Assembly: GCF_014196515.1 (NCBI RefSeq)
Contig: NZ_JACIDV010000005.1
Coordinates: 1-64,000 of the forward strand
Reading direction: 5' to 3'
Origin: Rhizobium skierniewicense
Lineage (GTDB): Bacteria > Pseudomonadota > Alphaproteobacteria > Rhizobiales > Rhizobiaceae
Length of the DNA stretch: 64,000 bases
Positions 1-9,742 of the stretch are shown here, one piece after another. Each line of letters begins with the position of its first letter. The stretch's first letter is position 1. The position numbers and the translations under genes are program-made. The notes beneath the pieces are model-generated. The model was given only the letters and a program-made list of their open reading frames with translations. It was not told the DNA's origin and did no database searches.

Positions 1-2466
1 GACCAGATCCAGGAACTCACAACCGACCAGATCAAGGCCCTGACGGCCAATCAGGTCGCGGCTATCACGACATCCTCGATCGCAACCTTGAAGACGGAGC
101 AGGTCGCCGCACTCTCCAACAAGCAACTGGTCGCATTGTCCACCGATCAACTGCAGGCCTTCACCTCAGGCAACATCGCAGCCCTCACCACCTCACAGGC
201 TGGTGCCCTGACCGCTGCACAGGTCGCAACCCTCAGCTCTGCCGAGCTCAACAGCTTCGAAACAGCCGAAATTGCAGCCCTCAGCGTCGCCTCCCTCTCC
301 GGTATCGACTCCTCGACACTGGCTTCGCTCTCGACAGCCAACTTTGCAGCCCTCAGCGCCGCGCAGGTCGCAAAGCTCTCGACAGCACAGATCGGGGCCG
401 TCACATCCGCACAGCTTGACGTTCTGACCACAGGCCAGATCGCAGGACTGTCTGCAGCACAGATCAAGACCATCACGACATCGGCCCTGGCGGCTCTCGA
501 CAGCACCCAGGTTGCAGCATTCGCTCCAACCCAGATCGCTGCCATGACAACCGACCAGCTTCAGTCCTTCAGCTCCGACAACATCGCTGCGCTGACGACA
601 AAGCAGGCCGCTGCCCTGACCGCCGCACAGGTCGCAACCCTCAGCTCTGCCGAACTCAACAGCTTCGAAACAGCCGAGATTGCAGCCCTCAACGTCGCGT
701 CCCTCTCCGGTATCGACTCCTCGACACTGGCTTCGCTCTCGACAGCTAACTTTGCAGCCCTCAGCGCCGCGCAGGTCGCAAAGCTCTCGACAGCACAGAT
801 CGGTGCCGTCACATCCGCACAGCTTGACGTTCTGACCACAGGCCAGATCGCCGGACTGTCGGCCGCACAGATCAAGACCATCACGACATCGGCCCTTTCG
901 GCTCTCGACAGCACACAGGTTGCAGCATTCGCTCCAACCCAGATCGCTGCCATGACAACCGACCAGCTTCAGTCCTTCAGCTCCGACAACATCGCAGCCC
1001 TGACGACAAAGCAGGCCGCTGCTCTCACCGCCGCACAGGTCGCAACCCTCAGCTCTGCTGAACTCAACAGCTTCGAAACAGCCGAGATCAAGGCTCTGAC
1101 CGCAAGCGCTCTGTCCGGCATGACAACCGATGCCGTCGCAGGCCTCACCACGGCGGCCCTCACGGCCTTCAGTGCAACACAGGTCGCAACACTGAGCACA
1201 GCACAGATCGCATCGCTCAAGTCCGACCAGATCCAGGAACTCACAACCGACCAGATCAAGGCCCTGACGGCAAATCAGGTCGCGGCTATCACGACATCCT
1301 CTATCGCAACTTTGAAGACGGAGCAGGTCGCCGCCCTCTCCAACAAGCAACTGGTCGCATTGTCCACCGATCAACTGCAGGCCTTCACCTCAGGCAACAT
1401 CGCAGCCCTCACCACCTCACAGGCTGCTGCCCTGACCGCTGCACAGGTCGCAACCCTCAGCTCTGCCGAACTCAACAGCTTCGACACAGCCGAGATTGCA
1501 GCCCTCAGCGTCGCTTCCCTCTCCGGTATCGACTCCTCGACACTGGCTTCGCTCTCGACAGCTAACTTTGCAGCCCTCAGCGCCGCTCAGGTCGCAAAGC
1601 TCTCGACAGCACAGATCGGTGCCGTCACATCCGCACAGCTTGACGTTCTGACCACAGGCCAGATCGCCGGACTGTCGGCCGCACAGATCAAGACCATCAC
1701 GACATCGGCCCTTTCGGCTCTCGACAGCACACAGGTTGCAGCATTCGCTCCAACCCAGATCGCTGCCATGACAACCGACCAGCTTCAGTCTTTCAGCTCC
1801 GACAACATCGCAGCCCTGACGACAAAGCAGGCCGCTGCCCTCACCGCCGCACAGGTCGCAACCCTCAGCTCTGCCGAGCTCAACAGCTTCGAGACAGCCG
1901 AGATTGCAGCCCTCAACGTCGCCTCCCTCTCCGGTATCGACTCCTCGACACTGGCGAGCCTCTCGACAGCCAACTTTGCAGCCCTCAGCGCCGCTCAGGT
2001 CGCAAAGCTCTCGACAGCACAGATCGGTGCCGTCACATCCGCACAGCTTGACGTTCTGACCACAGGCCAGATCGCCGGACTGACCGCACTACAGATCGTG
2101 ACGATCACGACAGCCGCCCTGGCCGCCCTAGACAGCACACAGGTTGCAGCATTCGCTCCAACCCAGATCGCTGCCATGACGAGCGACCAGTTCCAGTCGC
2201 TTAGCTCCGACAACATCGCAGCCCTGACGACAAAGCAGGCCGCTGCTCTCACCGCCGCGCAGGTGCTGACACTCAGCTCTGCCGAACTCAACAGCTTCGA
2301 AACAGCCGAGATTGCCGCTCTGGGCATCAAGGCGCTCGCTGGTCTTACGACCGATGCCATCGTAGGGTTGAGCGACACGACACTCGATGCTTTCACCACA
2401 CAGCAGGTGCAAGCACTCGACAGCGCGCAGGTTGATGCAGTCATCACCGCATACAACAACGTCTGA
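1..2466 (+). CDS. Octapeptide-repeat protein, 5'-truncated by window edge
   Basis: The reading frame is already open at base 1, so the true start lies upstream; the stop is TGA at 2464-2466. At least 821 residues are present, almost all of them tandem 8-residue units of the form x-x-[LIFM]-[ST]-x-x-[QE]-[ILV], for example AALSAAQV, AKLSTAQI, DVLTTGQI. I see no Cys or aromatic-rich domain and no obvious C-terminal anchor; the chain ends in a slightly diverged unit (ITAYNNV). Ser/Thr, Ala, Gln and Leu dominate. The function is not recognised. Regular, low-complexity and very long repeats are typical of surface or secreted structural and adhesive proteins, but that is inference. A strong hairpin terminator follows directly. 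The repeats are also very similar at DNA level, which points to recent expansion or gene conversion. Confidence 0.8.
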   Translation, partial: DQIQELTTDQIKALTANQVAAITTSSIATLKTEQVAALSNKQLVALSTDQLQAFTSGNIAALTTSQAGALTAAQVATLSSAELNSFETAEIAALSVASLSGIDSSTLASLSTANFAALSAAQVAKLSTAQIGAVTSAQLDVLTTGQIAGLSAAQIKTITTSALAALDSTQVAAFAPTQIAAMTTDQLQSFSSDNIAALTTKQAAALTAAQVATLSSAELNSFETAEIAALNVASLSGIDSSTLASLSTANFAALSAAQVAKLSTAQIGAVTSAQLDVLTTGQIAGLSAAQIKTITTSALSALDSTQVAAFAPTQIAAMTTDQLQSFSSDNIAALTTKQAAALTAAQVATLSSAELNSFETAEIKALTASALSGMTTDAVAGLTTAALTAFSATQVATLSTAQIASLKSDQIQELTTDQIKALTANQVAAITTSSIATLKTEQVAALSNKQLVALSTDQLQAFTSGNIAALTTSQAAALTAAQVATLSSAELNSFDTAEIAALSVASLSGIDSSTLASLSTANFAALSAAQVAKLSTAQIGAVTSAQLDVLTTGQIAGLSAAQIKTITTSALSALDSTQVAAFAPTQIAAMTTDQLQSFSSDNIAALTTKQAAALTAAQVATLSSAELNSFETAEIAALNVASLSGIDSSTLASLSTANFAALSAAQVAKLSTAQIGAVTSAQLDVLTTGQIAGLTALQIVTITTAALAALDSTQVAAFAPTQIAAMTSDQFQSLSSDNIAALTTKQAAALTAAQVLTLSSAELNSFETAEIAALGIKALAGLTTDAIVGLSDTTLDAFTTQQVQALDSAQVDAVITAYNNV
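1..2466 (+). repeat. Nested tandem repeats: 24 bp, 408 bp and 1224 bp
   Basis: The word ctcaacagcttc recurs at 247, 655, 1063, 1471, 1879 and 2287, exactly 408 bp apart each time (136 codons, or 17 octapeptides). A still longer period of 1224 bp (3 x 408) is visible: bases 1-60 recur at 1225-1284 with one difference that I can see. The unit starting at 1063 is a diverged type (KALTASAL) compared with those at 247, 655, 1471 and 1879. All periods are multiples of 24, so the reading frame is kept. Confidence 0.93.
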
Positions 2467-2494
2467 TAACCAAAGTCAGACATCTCGACATAGA

Positions 2495-2527
2495 AACGGC
2501 GCGGTTTACCCCGCGCCGTTTTTTATT
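2495..2527 (+). terminator. Rho-independent terminator of the repeat-protein gene
   Basis: Inverted repeat AACGGCGCGG / CCGCGCCGTT with a short TTTAC-type loop, followed by a T run, 29 bp after the stop codon at 2466. Confidence 0.88.
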
Positions 2528-2666
2528 TCGACTGAGCGCATGCGATCTCGACGAGCCAAACAGAAACACGATACGACGGTCTTATCCATCTCACCGCAGC
2601 AACTCTCTTTACAAGACGCCCTCTCCCCTCGTCGGAATGTGGACTGTTCTTGATTGACGCCTCAGT

Positions 2667-2706
2667 CAAAAAAAGGCCCTGAACCTTGCGGTTCAGGGCC
2701 TTTTAT
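2667..2706. terminator. Bidirectional terminator downstream of gguC
   Basis: Stem AGGCCCTGAACC (2674-2685) / GGTTCAGGGCCT (2690-2701), flanked by an A run on the left and a T run on the right. It can end the leftward gguC transcript and any rightward readthrough. Confidence 0.85.
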
Positions 2707-2727
2707 AATTTGAACGATGTGATCCGC

Positions 2728-3723
2728 TTAGAGCTGGCGGACCGAAATCGTTTCTTCCATTTCAACCTTGAGCGTATTGCGCAGCGGCAGACCGAAACCG
2801 GTCGCCTCGATCTCGAACACGTCGCCCGCTTCCGGCTTGACACCATCTGCAAAGGACAGCGTCGCGGTGCCGAACATGTGGACATGCACTTCGCCTGGTG
2901 CGCGGAACAGACCATACTTGAAATGATGGTATTCCAGATTGGCGAAGGTATGGGACATGTTGTCCTCACCCGACAGGAACGGTTTTTCGAAGATAACCTT
3001 ACCATCGCGCAGAATGCGGGATGTTCCGCGAATGTCGGATGGCGGTGCACCTACCCGGATTTCTGGACCAAAGCTTGCCGGACGCAGCTTGGAATGCGCG
3101 AGATACAGGTAGTTCATCCGCTCGGTCACATGATCGGAGAACTCGTTCGAAACCGCAAAGCCGACACGGACGGCTTCGCCCTTGTCAGATATGACATAGA
3201 TACCAGCCATCTCAGGCTCTTCGCCACCGTCCAGCGCGAAAGACGGCGACAGGAGAGCAGCACCGGGTGCAGCGGCAACATTGCCGTTACCCTTGTAGAA
3301 CCACTCGGGCTGAACACCGGTCTGGCCGGGCTTTGGCTTGCCGTTTTCGAGACCCATCTTGAACATTTTCATCGAGTCCGTGAGGCTCTCGTCAGATGTC
3401 TCGCTGGTCTTTTTGTGCATGCTATCGCGCGTGGCGGCCGAACCCAGATGGGTCAAGCCCGTACCGGTCAGATGCAGATGCGCGGGGTCCGGATGCGTGA
3501 TCGGCGGCAGAAAGCGGCCTTCGGCGTAAACTTTCTCAAGATCGACCGCATCGCCGTAGCCCTTGGCCGCGATCACGTCTGCCAGCGACTTGTCGCTATT
3601 GGCAGCTTCCATCGCCAGTGCATAGACCGACACGGCATTGTTGACGCTGCGCGCCTGACCGCCATCTTCACGAACGGCGACGATGATGCTTCCGCTCGCA
3701 TCCTTGATTTGAGAAATCAGCAC
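2728..3723 (-). CDS. gguC: GguC, AraD1-family sugar-acid metabolism protein
   Basis: 331 residues. Last gene of the chvE-gguA-gguB-gguC operon. The gene order and the product (ISQIKDASGSIIVAVRE near the N-terminus, C-terminal half with EVHVHMFGTATLSFADG) match GguC of Agrobacterium, a member of the AraD1 group related to the fumarylacetoacetate-hydrolase fold and expected to act on keto-deoxy sugar acids in the cytoplasm. I chose the GTG at 3723 because AAAGGAA stands just upstream; a TTG at 3738 would add five residues. It lies 97 bp after gguB. The enzymatic step is inferred from the family and has not been read directly from catalytic residues. Confidence 0.82.
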   Translation of the reverse strand: MLISQIKDASGSIIVAVREDGGQARSVNNAVSVYALAMEAANSDKSLADVIAAKGYGDAVDLEKVYAEGRFLPPITHPDPAHLHLTGTGLTHLGSAATRDSMHKKTSETSDESLTDSMKMFKMGLENGKPKPGQTGVQPEWFYKGNGNVAAAPGAALLSPSFALDGGEEPEMAGIYVISDKGEAVRVGFAVSNEFSDHVTERMNYLYLAHSKLRPASFGPEIRVGAPPSDIRGTSRILRDGKVIFEKPFLSGEDNMSHTFANLEYHHFKYGLFRAPGEVHVHMFGTATLSFADGVKPEAGDVFEIEATGFGLPLRNTLKVEMEETISVRQL

Positions 3724-3820
3724 GGTAGTTCCTTTCAAAGACGATCTGACGCCTGCATCTCATGAAAGTGGCCGGAAACCGGCCACTTGTTCTTGTTAAA
3801 ATCTGGCGGCGATCTGGCGA

Positions 3821-5017
3821 TCAGCCCTTGTTCTTGTTGTAGACATCGAAGAACACGGCAGCCAGAAGCACAAGGCCCTTGACCATCTGCTGGAAATCGA
3901 TGCCGAGACCGACAATGGACATGCCGTTGTTCATGACACCCATGATGAAGGCACCAATAACCGCGCCGGTGATCTTGCCAACGCCGCCGGATGCAGATGC
4001 GCCGCCGATAAAGCAGGCCGCAATGACGTCCAGTTCAAAGCCGGCACCCGCTTTGGGGGTTGCCGAGTTCAGGCGGGTTGCAATGATCATGCCAGCCAGG
4101 CCAGCAAGGACACCCATGTTGACGAAGGTCAGGAAGCTCAAGCGTTCGGTGTTGATACCCGACAGCTTCGTTGCTTTTTCATTGCCACCCATGGCGTAGA
4201 TGCGACGGCCGATGGTCGTGCGGCGCGTGACAAAGCTGTAAACAGCGATCAGCACGAGCATGACGATCAAAACGTTCGGAAGGCCGCGATATGTCGAGAG
4301 CTGGTAGCCCAGAAAGACAATGGCAAGCGAAATCAGGGCGTGCTGGGCAATGAAGAAGCCAAAAGGCTCGACATTGATGCCATGGCTCTGGTTCACCTGA
4401 CGGCGGCGCAGCGCAAGCACGAAGAGGACAACGGTGATAGCAACGGTCAACACCATGGACGTCGTATTGAAACCGGCGATACCACCGATATCGGGCAAGA
4501 AGCCGGTGCTGACAACCTGAAAATCGACCGGGAAAGGGCCAATATTCTTGCCGCCGAGAACGAACAGCGTCAGACCGCGGAACACGAGCATGCCAGCCAG
4601 CGTCACGATGAACGACGGGATACGGTGATAGGCGATCCAGTAACCCTGTGCGGCCCCAATGAGGCCTCCGACGCCAAGGCAGATCAACGCTGCCAGCAGC
4701 GGGTTCATGCCCCATTGCACGGTCAGAATTGCCGCAACTGCGCCGACGAAGGCGACGATCGAGCCAACCGAGAGGTCGATATGTCCCGCCACGATCACCA
4801 GCAACATACCGAGCGACATGATCACGATGAACGAGTTCTGAAGGATCAGGTTCGTCAGGTTAACAGGGCGAAACAGAATGCCGCCGGTGTAAAACTGGAA
4901 GAAAACCATGATGGCGACGAGCGCGATCAGCATACCGTATTCGCGGATATTGGCCCGGATATACGAGCCGACGGATACGACGTTGCTCTCTTCGGTGGAT
5001 GTGTTGGCCGAACTCAT
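3821..5017 (-). CDS. gguB: GguB, sugar ABC transporter permease
   Basis: 398 residues, with about ten hydrophobic segments starting near residue 30 and a C-terminus ending FDVYNKNKG. It belongs to the branched-chain/ribose permease family (RbsC/XylH type): the signature region [21 protein letters not shown] and the late GGNEKATKLSGI and FIGGASASGGVGKITGA stretches are clear. It forms the membrane channel for ChvE-bound sugars (galactose, glucose, arabinose, xylose). Its start codon overlaps the gguA stop by one base (TGATG), so translation is probably coupled. Confidence 0.92.
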   Translation of the reverse strand: MSSANTSTEESNVVSVGSYIRANIREYGMLIALVAIMVFFQFYTGGILFRPVNLTNLILQNSFIVIMSLGMLLVIVAGHIDLSVGSIVAFVGAVAAILTVQWGMNPLLAALICLGVGGLIGAAQGYWIAYHRIPSFIVTLAGMLVFRGLTLFVLGGKNIGPFPVDFQVVSTGFLPDIGGIAGFNTTSMVLTVAITVVLFVLALRRRQVNQSHGINVEPFGFFIAQHALISLAIVFLGYQLSTYRGLPNVLIVMLVLIAVYSFVTRRTTIGRRIYAMGGNEKATKLSGINTERLSFLTFVNMGVLAGLAGMIIATRLNSATPKAGAGFELDVIAACFIGGASASGGVGKITGAVIGAFIMGVMNNGMSIVGLGIDFQQMVKGLVLLAAVFFDVYNKNKG

Positions 5018-6552
5018 CAGTTCTTCTCCCCTGAGCGCATGATAGCGCGCATGATGCTTTCCTGGCTCGCCTCTCCCTTCGGCAATTCGGCGACAATCCG
5101 TCCTTCGTTCATAACGTAGATGCGGTCGCAGTTGCCAAGCAGTTCGGGCATTTCCGATGAGATCATCAGAACGCCTTTTCCTTCGGCGGCGAGCTGGTTG
5201 ATAATGGTGTAGATTTCATATTTTGCACCGACGTCGATGCCGCGTGTCGGCTCATCAAGAATGAGGACGTCAGGATTGGAGAACAACCATTTCGACAAGA
5301 CAACCTTTTGCTGGTTACCACCGGAAAGGTTGATCGTCTCCTGAAAGATGCCGGAAGAGCGGATGCGCAAACGCTTGCGGAAATCGTTCGCGACCGTCAT
5401 TTCCTTGATATCGTCGATGACGCTGGCAGACGACACGCCGGCCAGATTGGCAAGTGTGGTGTTGTGCAAAATATTGTCGTTGAGCACGAGGCCCAGATGT
5501 TTGCGGTCCTCCGTCACATAGGCAAGACCAGCGTCGATGGCCTTGCGCACCGTGCTGACATCAACGGGCTTGCCGTGGATCAGAACGTCGCCCGTGATCT
5601 TGTGACCGTAGGATTTTCCGAACACGCTCATCGCGAATTCGGTGCGCCCCGCGCCCATGAGGCCCGCAATACCCACGACCTCTCCCTTGCGGACATTGAC
5701 GTTGATATCGTGCAGAACCTGGCGATCACGGTGCTGCTGGTGATAGGCGTTCCAGTTCTTCACTTCCAGAATGGTCTCGCCGATCGCCACGTCGCGTGGT
5801 GGGTAACGGTCTTCAAGATCGCGGCCAACCATGTTGCGGATGATGACGTCTTCGCTGATCTCTTCATTATGACAGTCCAGAGTCTTGACCGTCATTCCGT
5901 CGCGCAGGACCGTGATCTGGTCTGCCACCTTGCGCACTTCGTTGAGCTTGTGCGTGATGATGATGGACGTTAGACCCTGTTTGCGGAACTCGATCAACAG
6001 ATTGAGGAGAGCTTCCGAATCGCTTTCGTTCAGGGACGCGGTGGGTTCGTCCAGAATGAGGAGCTTCACGCTCTTGGAGAGGGCCTTGGCGATTTCCACG
6101 AGCTGCTGCTTGCCCACACCAATATCGGTGATCAGCGTTTCGGGCGATTCCTTGAGGCCGACCTTCTTTAACAATTCGCGCGTACGGTTGAACGTCTGCT
6201 GCCAACTGATGACACCATTGGTAGCAATCTCGTTTCCGAGGAAAATGTTTTCGGCAATCGACAGAAGCGGCACGAGGGCCAGTTCCTGGTGAATGATGAT
6301 GATGCCGACGTCTTCACTGTCGTTGATCGCGCGGAAGTTCCGCAACTGACCTTCATAGTGAATTTCGCCGTCATAGGTGCCGGCGGGATAAACGCCTGAA
6401 AGGACCTTCATAAGGGTCGACTTTCCAGCACCGTTTTCGCCGACGAGTGCGTGTATCTCACCCTGGCGAACCTTGAGGTTCACATTCTCAAGCGCTTTTA
6501 CGCCCGGGAAGGTCTTGGTGATATTCCGCATTTCGAGAATGGTATTGTCCAT
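5017..6552 (-). CDS. gguA: GguA, sugar ABC transporter ATP-binding protein
   Basis: 511 residues with two tandem nucleotide-binding domains, as in MglA/XylG/AraG. Domain 1 has Walker [13 protein letters not shown] and Walker [11 protein letters not shown], with a variant signature [14 protein letters not shown]. Domain 2 has the usual degenerate Walker [11 protein letters not shown], a normal signature [15 protein letters not shown] and Walker [11 protein letters not shown]. It powers uptake of ChvE ligands at the inner membrane. It starts 86 bp after chvE, with a stem-loop in between, and overlaps gguB by one base. Confidence 0.94.
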   Translation of the reverse strand: MDNTILEMRNITKTFPGVKALENVNLKVRQGEIHALVGENGAGKSTLMKVLSGVYPAGTYDGEIHYEGQLRNFRAINDSEDVGIIIIHQELALVPLLSIAENIFLGNEIATNGVISWQQTFNRTRELLKKVGLKESPETLITDIGVGKQQLVEIAKALSKSVKLLILDEPTASLNESDSEALLNLLIEFRKQGLTSIIITHKLNEVRKVADQITVLRDGMTVKTLDCHNEEISEDVIIRNMVGRDLEDRYPPRDVAIGETILEVKNWNAYHQQHRDRQVLHDINVNVRKGEVVGIAGLMGAGRTEFAMSVFGKSYGHKITGDVLIHGKPVDVSTVRKAIDAGLAYVTEDRKHLGLVLNDNILHNTTLANLAGVSSASVIDDIKEMTVANDFRKRLRIRSSGIFQETINLSGGNQQKVVLSKWLFSNPDVLILDEPTRGIDVGAKYEIYTIINQLAAEGKGVLMISSEMPELLGNCDRIYVMNEGRIVAELPKGEASQESIMRAIMRSGEKN

Positions 6553-6596
6553 ATCGCAATCCAGCGCCGTACAATCCGGCGTTCTTATTTGAAGAA

Positions 6597-6625
6597 GCGG
6601 GGATGGACACGATATCCATCCCCGC
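6597..6625 (-). other. Intercistronic hairpin between chvE and gguA
   Basis: Perfect 11-bp inverted repeat GCGGGGATGGA (6597-6607) / TCCATCCCCGC (6615-6625) with a 7-nt loop and no following T run on the minus strand. It is more likely a 3'-end stabiliser or partial attenuator for the chvE message than a full terminator, which fits the need for excess binding protein. Confidence 0.7.
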
Positions 6626-6638
6626 CACGATCATAAAA

Positions 6639-7703
6639 TTACTTCAGCTGGTCTTCTTTGTAGTAACCGCTGTCAACCAGAACCTGCTTGACGTTGTCCT
6701 TGGTTACGGCAACAGGCTTCAGGAGGTAGGAAGGAACGACCTTGACGCCATTTTCATAGGTCTTTGTGTCGTTAACTTCAGGCTCTTTGCCCTGCATTGC
6801 TGCATTGACCATGCCAACAGTAACCTTGGCAAGTTCACGTGTGTCCTTGAAAATCGTGGAGTACTGTTCGCCAGCCATGATCGACTTGACGGAGGGAACT
6901 TCAGCATCCTGACCGGAAACAACTGGAAGCGGCATGTCGCCAGAACCATAGCCAACGCCCTTGAGCGAGGAGATGATACCGATGGAGATACCGTCGTAAG
7001 GCGACAGAACCGCGTCAACCTTGCCGTCTGTGTAGTATGCAGACAGGAGGTTATCCATGCGGGCCTGAGCCGTTGCAGGATCCCAGCGCAGCGTACCGAC
7101 CTTGTCCATGCCCATCTGGCCGGACTTTACAACCAGCTTGCCGCTGTCGATGTAAGGCTTCAGAACAGACATCGCGCCGTCATAGAAGAAGAAAGCGTTG
7201 TTGTCGTCTGGCGAACCGCCGAACAGCTCGATGTTGAACGGGCCCTTGCCGTCCTTCAGGCCAAGCTTGTCGGTGATGGATGTTGCCTGCAACACGCCAA
7301 CCTGGAAGTTGTCGAACGTTGCGTAGTAGCTGACGTCGCCGCTGTTACGGATCAGGCGGTCATAGGCGATGACCTTGATGCCCTGCGAACCAGCCTGCTT
7401 CAGCACGTCCGAAAGCGTGGTGCCGTCGATCGACGCGATGACGAGGACCTTTACGCCCTTGGTAACCATGTTTTCAATCTGGGACAGCTGATTCGGAATA
7501 TCGTCGTCAGCGTACTGCAGATCTGTCGCGTAACCAGCTTCCTGCAGCTGCTTTACGATGTTGTTGCCGTCGTCGATCCAGCGAGCAGACGACTTCGTTG
7601 GCATCGCGATACCAACTGTGCCCTTATCCTGCGCCCATACCGGCGACGCAAATGCTGCAGCGCCGATGGCACAGGCCGCAACCAACGAAATGATGGATTT
7701 CAT
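6639..7703 (-). CDS. chvE: ChvE, periplasmic multiple-sugar-binding protein
   Basis: 354 residues, beginning with a Sec signal peptide ([18 protein letters not shown]...WAQ, cleavage near residue 24) followed by a type-1 periplasmic-binding fold: [35 protein letters not shown] and [10 protein letters not shown] are visible. In Agrobacterium ChvE binds aldose monosaccharides, feeds GguAB and also contacts the VirA sensor to boost vir induction and sugar chemotaxis. ATG 7703 was chosen over an upstream in-frame start because AGGGAGAG precedes it and the signal peptide begins there. First gene of the operon, divergent from gbpR. Confidence 0.95.
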   Translation of the reverse strand: MKSIISLVAACAIGAAAFASPVWAQDKGTVGIAMPTKSSARWIDDGNNIVKQLQEAGYATDLQYADDDIPNQLSQIENMVTKGVKVLVIASIDGTTLSDVLKQAGSQGIKVIAYDRLIRNSGDVSYYATFDNFQVGVLQATSITDKLGLKDGKGPFNIELFGGSPDDNNAFFFYDGAMSVLKPYIDSGKLVVKSGQMGMDKVGTLRWDPATAQARMDNLLSAYYTDGKVDAVLSPYDGISIGIISSLKGVGYGSGDMPLPVVSGQDAEVPSVKSIMAGEQYSTIFKDTRELAKVTVGMVNAAMQGKEPEVNDTKTYENGVKVVPSYLLKPVAVTKDNVKQVLVDSGYYKEDQLK

Positions 7704-7957
7704 AAACTCTCTCCCTTGAACCCTCTTGCCGGCGCTGTCTATCGACAATCCGCCTTCAAATCCACTGCCCGAGCAATGGAGTTTTAGCTTACTCGACTGG
7801 ACCGCGAATACAATCCGATCTTTCGCCACTCCCCCTCGGCACAGGCGCAAACTGTTCTGAAATCATATAACTGTCAAATAGAATATGCGGCTTTTCCTAT
7901 GTCATTTTTGGTATATTAAATCGATATTATCGCCCGGCCTCTTTTTTCAGGGTGCAA

Positions 7958-8962
7958 ATGGAAAAATCCATGGAACGAAATGGAACGAACACATTCGAAT
8001 TTCTCTCGCTGACAGAAGACAATCCCTTGCTACGCGCGGGGCTGAAAATGGCTCATCTGCGCATGCTGGTGACGATCGAAGAGCATGGTCAGGTCAGCGC
8101 CGCCGCTGCCACACTCAACATGACGCAACCCGCCGCTTCGCGCATGCTGGCCGAAATGGAGGCTATTGTTAAAAGCCCGCTTTGCCAACGCGCCTCGCGC
8201 GGGGTCGTGCTGACCCAGTTTGGCGAAGCGCTTGCCAAGCGCGCGAAGAAGATTCTTCTGGAATTGCGCGAAGCCAGTCGCGAACTTGCGCAGATGAAAT
8301 CGGGCAATGGTGGTTCAGTTTTCATCGGCTCGGTAACGGCACCCGCCATCAGCCTTGTCGTCCCAGCCCTTCAAAAGGCGATGGACACCTATCCCGGCAT
8401 CGAGATCAATGTGCAGGTCGAAACCAGCAATGTCCTGGCTCGTGAACTTCTGGCCGCCCGGCATGATTTCGTGATCGGCCGCATCCCTGATGATCTCGAT
8501 CCGGCTCTCTTCAACGCGCATGAAATCGGCATCGAATCGGCATGCCTGCTTGTCCGCAAAGATCATCCGCTTTTGAATGGTTCTCCGGCAAGACTGGAGG
8601 ACCTCTCGCAATATGACTGGGTGTTCCAGCCACCCGGCGCTCTTTTGAGGCGCACAATGGAGGATGTGTTTCTGTCACAGGGCGTTGCACTGCCCCGCAA
8701 CGTCATCAACACGCCATCCGTCGTCCTTACACTCGCGATCGTCACGCAAACCAACGCGATTGCTCCTCTTGCGTTCGAAATGGCACAATTCGTCTCCGGT
8801 CAGCATTCACCCATGGGCGACATCCGCATTCTTCCGACGGAATTCGAATTGAGCGTCAAGCCCTACAGCCTGATCATCACGAAAGACCGGGCTTTGCCGC
8901 CAAGCGCCCAATTGCTTTACGACCTCGTTCTCGAGGAAAGCCGCAATCTGACATGGAATTGA
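7958..8962 (+). CDS. gbpR: GbpR-like LysR-family regulator of chvE
   Basis: 334 residues. An N-terminal winged HTH (about residues 35-95) carries MAHLRMLVTIEEHGQVSAAA and TQPAASRMLAEME; residues 125-330 form the periplasmic-binding-like effector domain. The gene is divergent from chvE with about 250 bp between starts. This is the arrangement of the Agrobacterium galactose-binding-protein regulator GbpR, which activates chvE in the presence of sugars such as arabinose, galactose and fucose. ATG 7958 is preferred, with AGGGTG upstream; a GTG at 7952 is also in frame. The start and sugar specificity are less certain than the family. Confidence 0.88.
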   Translation: MEKSMERNGTNTFEFLSLTEDNPLLRAGLKMAHLRMLVTIEEHGQVSAAAATLNMTQPAASRMLAEMEAIVKSPLCQRASRGVVLTQFGEALAKRAKKILLELREASRELAQMKSGNGGSVFIGSVTAPAISLVVPALQKAMDTYPGIEINVQVETSNVLARELLAARHDFVIGRIPDDLDPALFNAHEIGIESACLLVRKDHPLLNGSPARLEDLSQYDWVFQPPGALLRRTMEDVFLSQGVALPRNVINTPSVVLTLAIVTQTNAIAPLAFEMAQFVSGQHSPMGDIRILPTEFELSVKPYSLIITKDRALPPSAQLLYDLVLEESRNLTWN

Positions 8963-9023
8963 CAGGCGCAAGCCAGACGCCATGTTGATATGATCGTGTC
9001 AGCCCATCATCAGGGACCACCGC

Positions 9024-9479
9024 ATGCTGTTTGGACAATCCGTGTTTCAATCCGTCGTGGAGCGCCTTGAGCGTGAAAACGAAAGCGATTTGCCTGAGGA
9101 AACCTCGCGGTCCGGCTCCACCATCAACAGCTTCAGTGCCAGCCTCGTTTTCGAGACAGCAACTCAAGAGCCATTGGCCGCCAATCGCCATCTCGATTCG
9201 TATCTGGGGTTTATAGAGCATCCAGTTGCCCACGCCGCGCCGGAGCCAGAACCGGAAATCATGCCACCGCATTTGGAAAAAACGGCATTGTCCGATGTCT
9301 CGGATGAACTGGCGATCAACGACAAGGATACACTGGAGACATTGAGCGAGAAGCGCCGCAACTTTGCGCGGTTGAACCACCCGGATATGGTGAACCCGCA
9401 ATTTCGCGAAAATGCCAATCTGCGCATGAAAGCCGCCAATCTGTTGATCGATCAGGCAATCCGCTTCATCGCCCGATGA
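9024..9479 (+). CDS. J-domain-like hypothetical protein
   Basis: 151 residues, soluble. The first 100 residues are acidic and low in structure (EPEPEIMPPHLEKTAL). The C-terminal 50 residues resemble the second half of a DnaJ domain: EKRRNFARLNHPDMVNPQ includes the HPD tripeptide, followed by a helix NLRMKAANLLIDQAI. The HPD motif in DnaJ proteins stimulates Hsp70 ATPase, but the rest of a canonical J domain is not evident, so an Hsp70 partner role is only a suggestion. A single gene, convergent with 9480-9713 and meeting it end to end. Confidence 0.7.
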   Translation: MLFGQSVFQSVVERLERENESDLPEETSRSGSTINSFSASLVFETATQEPLAANRHLDSYLGFIEHPVAHAAPEPEPEIMPPHLEKTALSDVSDELAINDKDTLETLSEKRRNFARLNHPDMVNPQFRENANLRMKAANLLIDQAIRFIAR

Positions 9480-9713
9480 TTACGTCTCGTCCGTTGGCGT
9501 CGGCGCCGTCGTTTCCTCGGTCTTTTTGGGCGTCGGTTTGAAGGTGATGAGCAAGACATAGGCAGAATACGCCGCGATGCCGCCAATGAGGGTTGCCCAG
9601 AAAATCTCGTGATTGACGAATTCGATGATGGCCCAGCCCGTGCAGAGACCGACAATCAACAGCCTTACCCACAAAGGCTGATAGATCGGATGATTTGTGT
9701 CGATGAACAGCAT
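9480..9713 (-). CDS. Small inner-membrane protein, two TM helices
   Basis: 77 residues with two hydrophobic helices (about 16-32 and 37-57: LWVRLLIVGLCTGWAIIEF and FWATLIGGIAAYSAYVLLIT) and a charged Pro/Thr-rich tail (PTPKKTEETTAPTPTDET) likely in the cytoplasm. No function is recognised. It lies 29 bp downstream of the ROK regulator on the same strand and may be cotranscribed with it. Confidence 0.7.
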   Translation of the reverse strand: MLFIDTNHPIYQPLWVRLLIVGLCTGWAIIEFVNHEIFWATLIGGIAAYSAYVLLITFKPTPKKTEETTAPTPTDET

Positions 9714-9742
9714 AATGTCTCCCTGCGCGTCTTCGGCTGCGC

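Noticed and set aside
193-1374. Long Cys-rich minus-strand frame across the repeat gene
   Set aside because: It is the antisense shadow of the tandem repeats; the plus frame has the regular octapeptides and a terminator.
1-2466. CRISPR-like impression from regular repeats
   Set aside because: The repeats are in one open frame, multiples of 24 bp, and there are no unique spacers.
2686-3765. Long plus-strand frame opposite gguC
   Set aside because: Antisense shadow caused by codon bias; gguC on the other strand has the family motifs, a ribosome-binding site and an operon context.
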